Source: Lachnospiraceae bacterium (GTDB lineage: Bacteria > Bacillota > Clostridia > Lachnospirales > Lachnospiraceae). Taken from it: 64,000 nt of DNA. The notes under the pieces were generated by a model. That model did not search any database. It worked only from the letters and a program-made list of their open reading frames with translations, and had not been told where the DNA came from. This document shows positions 62,813-64,000 of the stretch, in pieces. The stretch lies in the NCBI GenBank assembly GCA_015057405.1, contig SVEK01000005.1, forward strand, positions 40,369 through 104,368, read 5' to 3'. A program made the translations under genes and the position numbers. Positions within the stretch are counted from its first letter, which is position 1; each line of letters opens with the position of its first letter.

Positions 62813-63619
62813 TTATTCCTTAGTGATACTAACATGTCCGCTGGTTCCGTCTTGATTGTATATAAAAACTGTATTTCCTATAGTTTCAGTCCTTGTATAT
62901 TGGACTTCGTAATACAGCATAACATAATCACCCACAGCTATACCTGATATTTCATCTGTTGGTAGTTCAACAGCAGAATACTCCGGATACCATGTTTTAT
63001 CACTTTTCAGTCTGACAATGGAGAATCCTTCTTTTCCTGATTCAATGTTTTCAACCAATAGGTTGTTTATCAGCAGGCATCCGCCAACCAGTAATTGAGA
63101 AGGAGTTGGTGACGGTTCAGGGGAAAGCATTGGCGATGGCTTAGGTGAAAGCGCCGGTGACGGTTCAAGGGTAAGAACTGGTGACGGCTCAGGTGCAAGA
63201 GCTGGTGACGGCTCAGATGAAGGAACTGATGACGGCTCAGGAGAAGGTGATAATACCGGTACATCCGATGTGTTTTTCTTCTGTTTCGTAACTGTTATTC
63301 TGTATTTTTTTATCAGTTTCCTGCCTGCCATGACTTTTATTGTACACGTTCCAACTTTTTTTGCCTTAATTATTCCCTTTTTTGACACGGTTACAACGTT
63401 TTTGTCAGAATTTTTATAACTATATTTTTTCTTATACTTAAGTTTGTATTTTTCACCTTTTTTCATGCTTATCTTCTTTACTCGGGAAGGGGCGGCATCT
63501 GCATTCACCGAACTGTTGATTCCCTGAACACACAGGGCAGCAATTACAGATAGTAATAATGCACATAATACAGATGATTTTATAATACGACTTCTTTTAT
63601 TTTCGGTAATTTTTTGCAT
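62813..63619 (-). CDS. small secreted Ig-like protein, copy B2 (long linker)
   Basis: 268 residues. Signal peptide MQKITENKRSRIIKSSVLCA to NADA, then the Lys-rich BIG_2-like domain (KYKLKYKKKYSYKNSDKNVV), an extended linker of EPSPALAPEPSPVLTLEPSP-type repeats (about 55 residues, three times that of B1), and the complete beta domain ending TETIGNTVFIYNQDGTSGHV. The linker repeat is about 8 codons and appears to have expanded. It is the intact representative of gene B. Confidence 0.87.
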   Translation of the reverse strand: MQKITENKRSRIIKSSVLCALLLSVIAALCVQGINSSVNADAAPSRVKKISMKKGEKYKLKYKKKYSYKNSDKNVVTVSKKGIIKAKKVGTCTIKVMAGRKLIKKYRITVTKQKKNTSDVPVLSPSPEPSSVPSSEPSPALAPEPSPVLTLEPSPALSPKPSPMLSPEPSPTPSQLLVGGCLLINNLLVENIESGKEGFSIVRLKSDKTWYPEYSAVELPTDEISGIAVGDYVMLYYEVQYTRTETIGNTVFIYNQDGTSGHVSITKE

Positions 63620-63874
63620 AGTTTATTCTCTCCTTCGTAATAAATTGTATTGTTTTTTTGCGTGTTTTAATTATAACAAATTAAAAACAATAAATGTTTG
63701 ATTTTGCATGAAAAGACAAAAAACGGGCATAATTGGTACTTATTGTTAAGGTTAGGTAAAATAACCAAAACATTACATTAAAATTAATGCATTGTCTGTA
63801 TTGTTTTTATAAAAAGACAGTTAACAAAATTTTTGAGATATGTGAACATTTTCGCTACCGGTATCCATTGATTA

Positions 63875-64000
63875 GAGTGTGTGAAAGTTTTTCTGTAAAT
63901 AGTTAATTATCAGGTCTTCTATGATAAAATATAATCATAGGAGGCCTTTTAATTATGGCAAGAAGAGAAAAGAAACCAGTACACAAGGTTGTTATGACCG
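63875..64000 (+). mobile_element. left end of an IS256-family insertion sequence
   Basis: The putative left terminal repeat begins near 63875 (GAGTGTGTGAAAGTTTTTCT), and a transposase gene starts 80 bp inside. IS256-type elements begin with such GAG-rich ends. Only the first 126 bp are in the window; 63620-63874 before it holds only the upstream region of B2 with no gene. Confidence 0.65.
63955..64000 (+). CDS. IS256-family transposase, N-terminus (cut by window edge)
   Basis: 15 codons: MARREKKPVHKVVMT. This start is recalled from Lachnospiraceae mutator-type (IS256) transposases (MARRxKKPVHKVxMTEGKR...). AGGAGG lies 9 nt upstream. Only the very start is visible, so the assignment rests on that N-terminus and the inverted-repeat-like end before it. 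Confidence 0.7.
   Translation, partial: MARREKKPVHKVVMT

Overview
The window is AT-rich Firmicutes DNA, most likely from a Lachnospiraceae gut or rumen anaerobe of the Butyrivibrio/Roseburia kind. The evidence is AGGAGG-type ribosome binding sites, a four-subunit ferredoxin-dependent 2-oxoacid oxidoreductase, arabinan/xylan enzymes of family GH43, many secreted Ig-like proteins with Pro/Thr/Glu linkers, and the start of an IS256-type transposase. No CRISPR array, rRNA or complete prophage is visible. One tRNA-Leu is present.

Layout. 0-3.7 kb (minus): araA (cut by the window edge), a GH43 glycosidase with a small membrane protein, and a metallo-beta-lactamase-fold hydrolase. 3.9-6.4 kb (plus): two unrecognised proteins. 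6.4-9.1 kb: a small accessory island ending at tRNA-Leu, with short repeats, a broken copy of one of its own genes, a holin-like toxin ORF, an XRE regulator and a zinc-ribbon protein. 9.4-19.8 kb (minus): a GNAT-methyltransferase fusion, polysaccharide deacetylase, membrane acyltransferase, a TetM-like GTPase fused to a YacP/Rae1-type nuclease domain, NUDIX, dtd, acyltransferase, a cell-wall amidase lipoprotein and a WYL regulator. 20.1-23.6 kb: a porGDAB operon behind a strong promoter and a T-box-like leader with a candidate isoleucine specifier. 23.6-30.5 kb: secreted beta-helix, GH43 and small proteins and a glycosyltransferase.

30.6-41.4 kb is the most unusual region. A tight seven-gene operon encodes three dynamin-type GTPases, a short Ser/Tyr-rich coiled-coil protein, two radical SAM enzymes (one SPASM type, one with a B12-binding-like domain) and a patatin phospholipase. 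Next to it lie a NERD-helicase and two pieces that look like the N-terminus and C-terminus of a WYL-type regulator, one at each end of the operon. The promoter of the operon and that of the HTH fragment carry the same palindrome, ATGACA-N5-TGTCAT, at the same distance from a -10-like hexamer. I read this as a candidate undescribed, regulator-controlled defence or membrane-stress system.

41.6-54.8 kb (minus): an unknown cytoplasmic protein, a GLUG-repeat surface protein and a Ser/Thr kinase, two secreted serpins in tandem, a flavoprotein and an Ig-like surface protein. 55.1-60.0 kb (plus): parE and parC, separated by a 140-bp palindrome and seven copies of a 71-72 bp repeat. 60.1-63.6 kb (minus): two genes for small secreted Ig-like proteins, duplicated as a block so that four genes alternate; one copy has a frameshifted end. 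Promoters of one serpin and of two of these genes share a conserved upstream block, suggesting co-regulation. The window ends in an insertion sequence.
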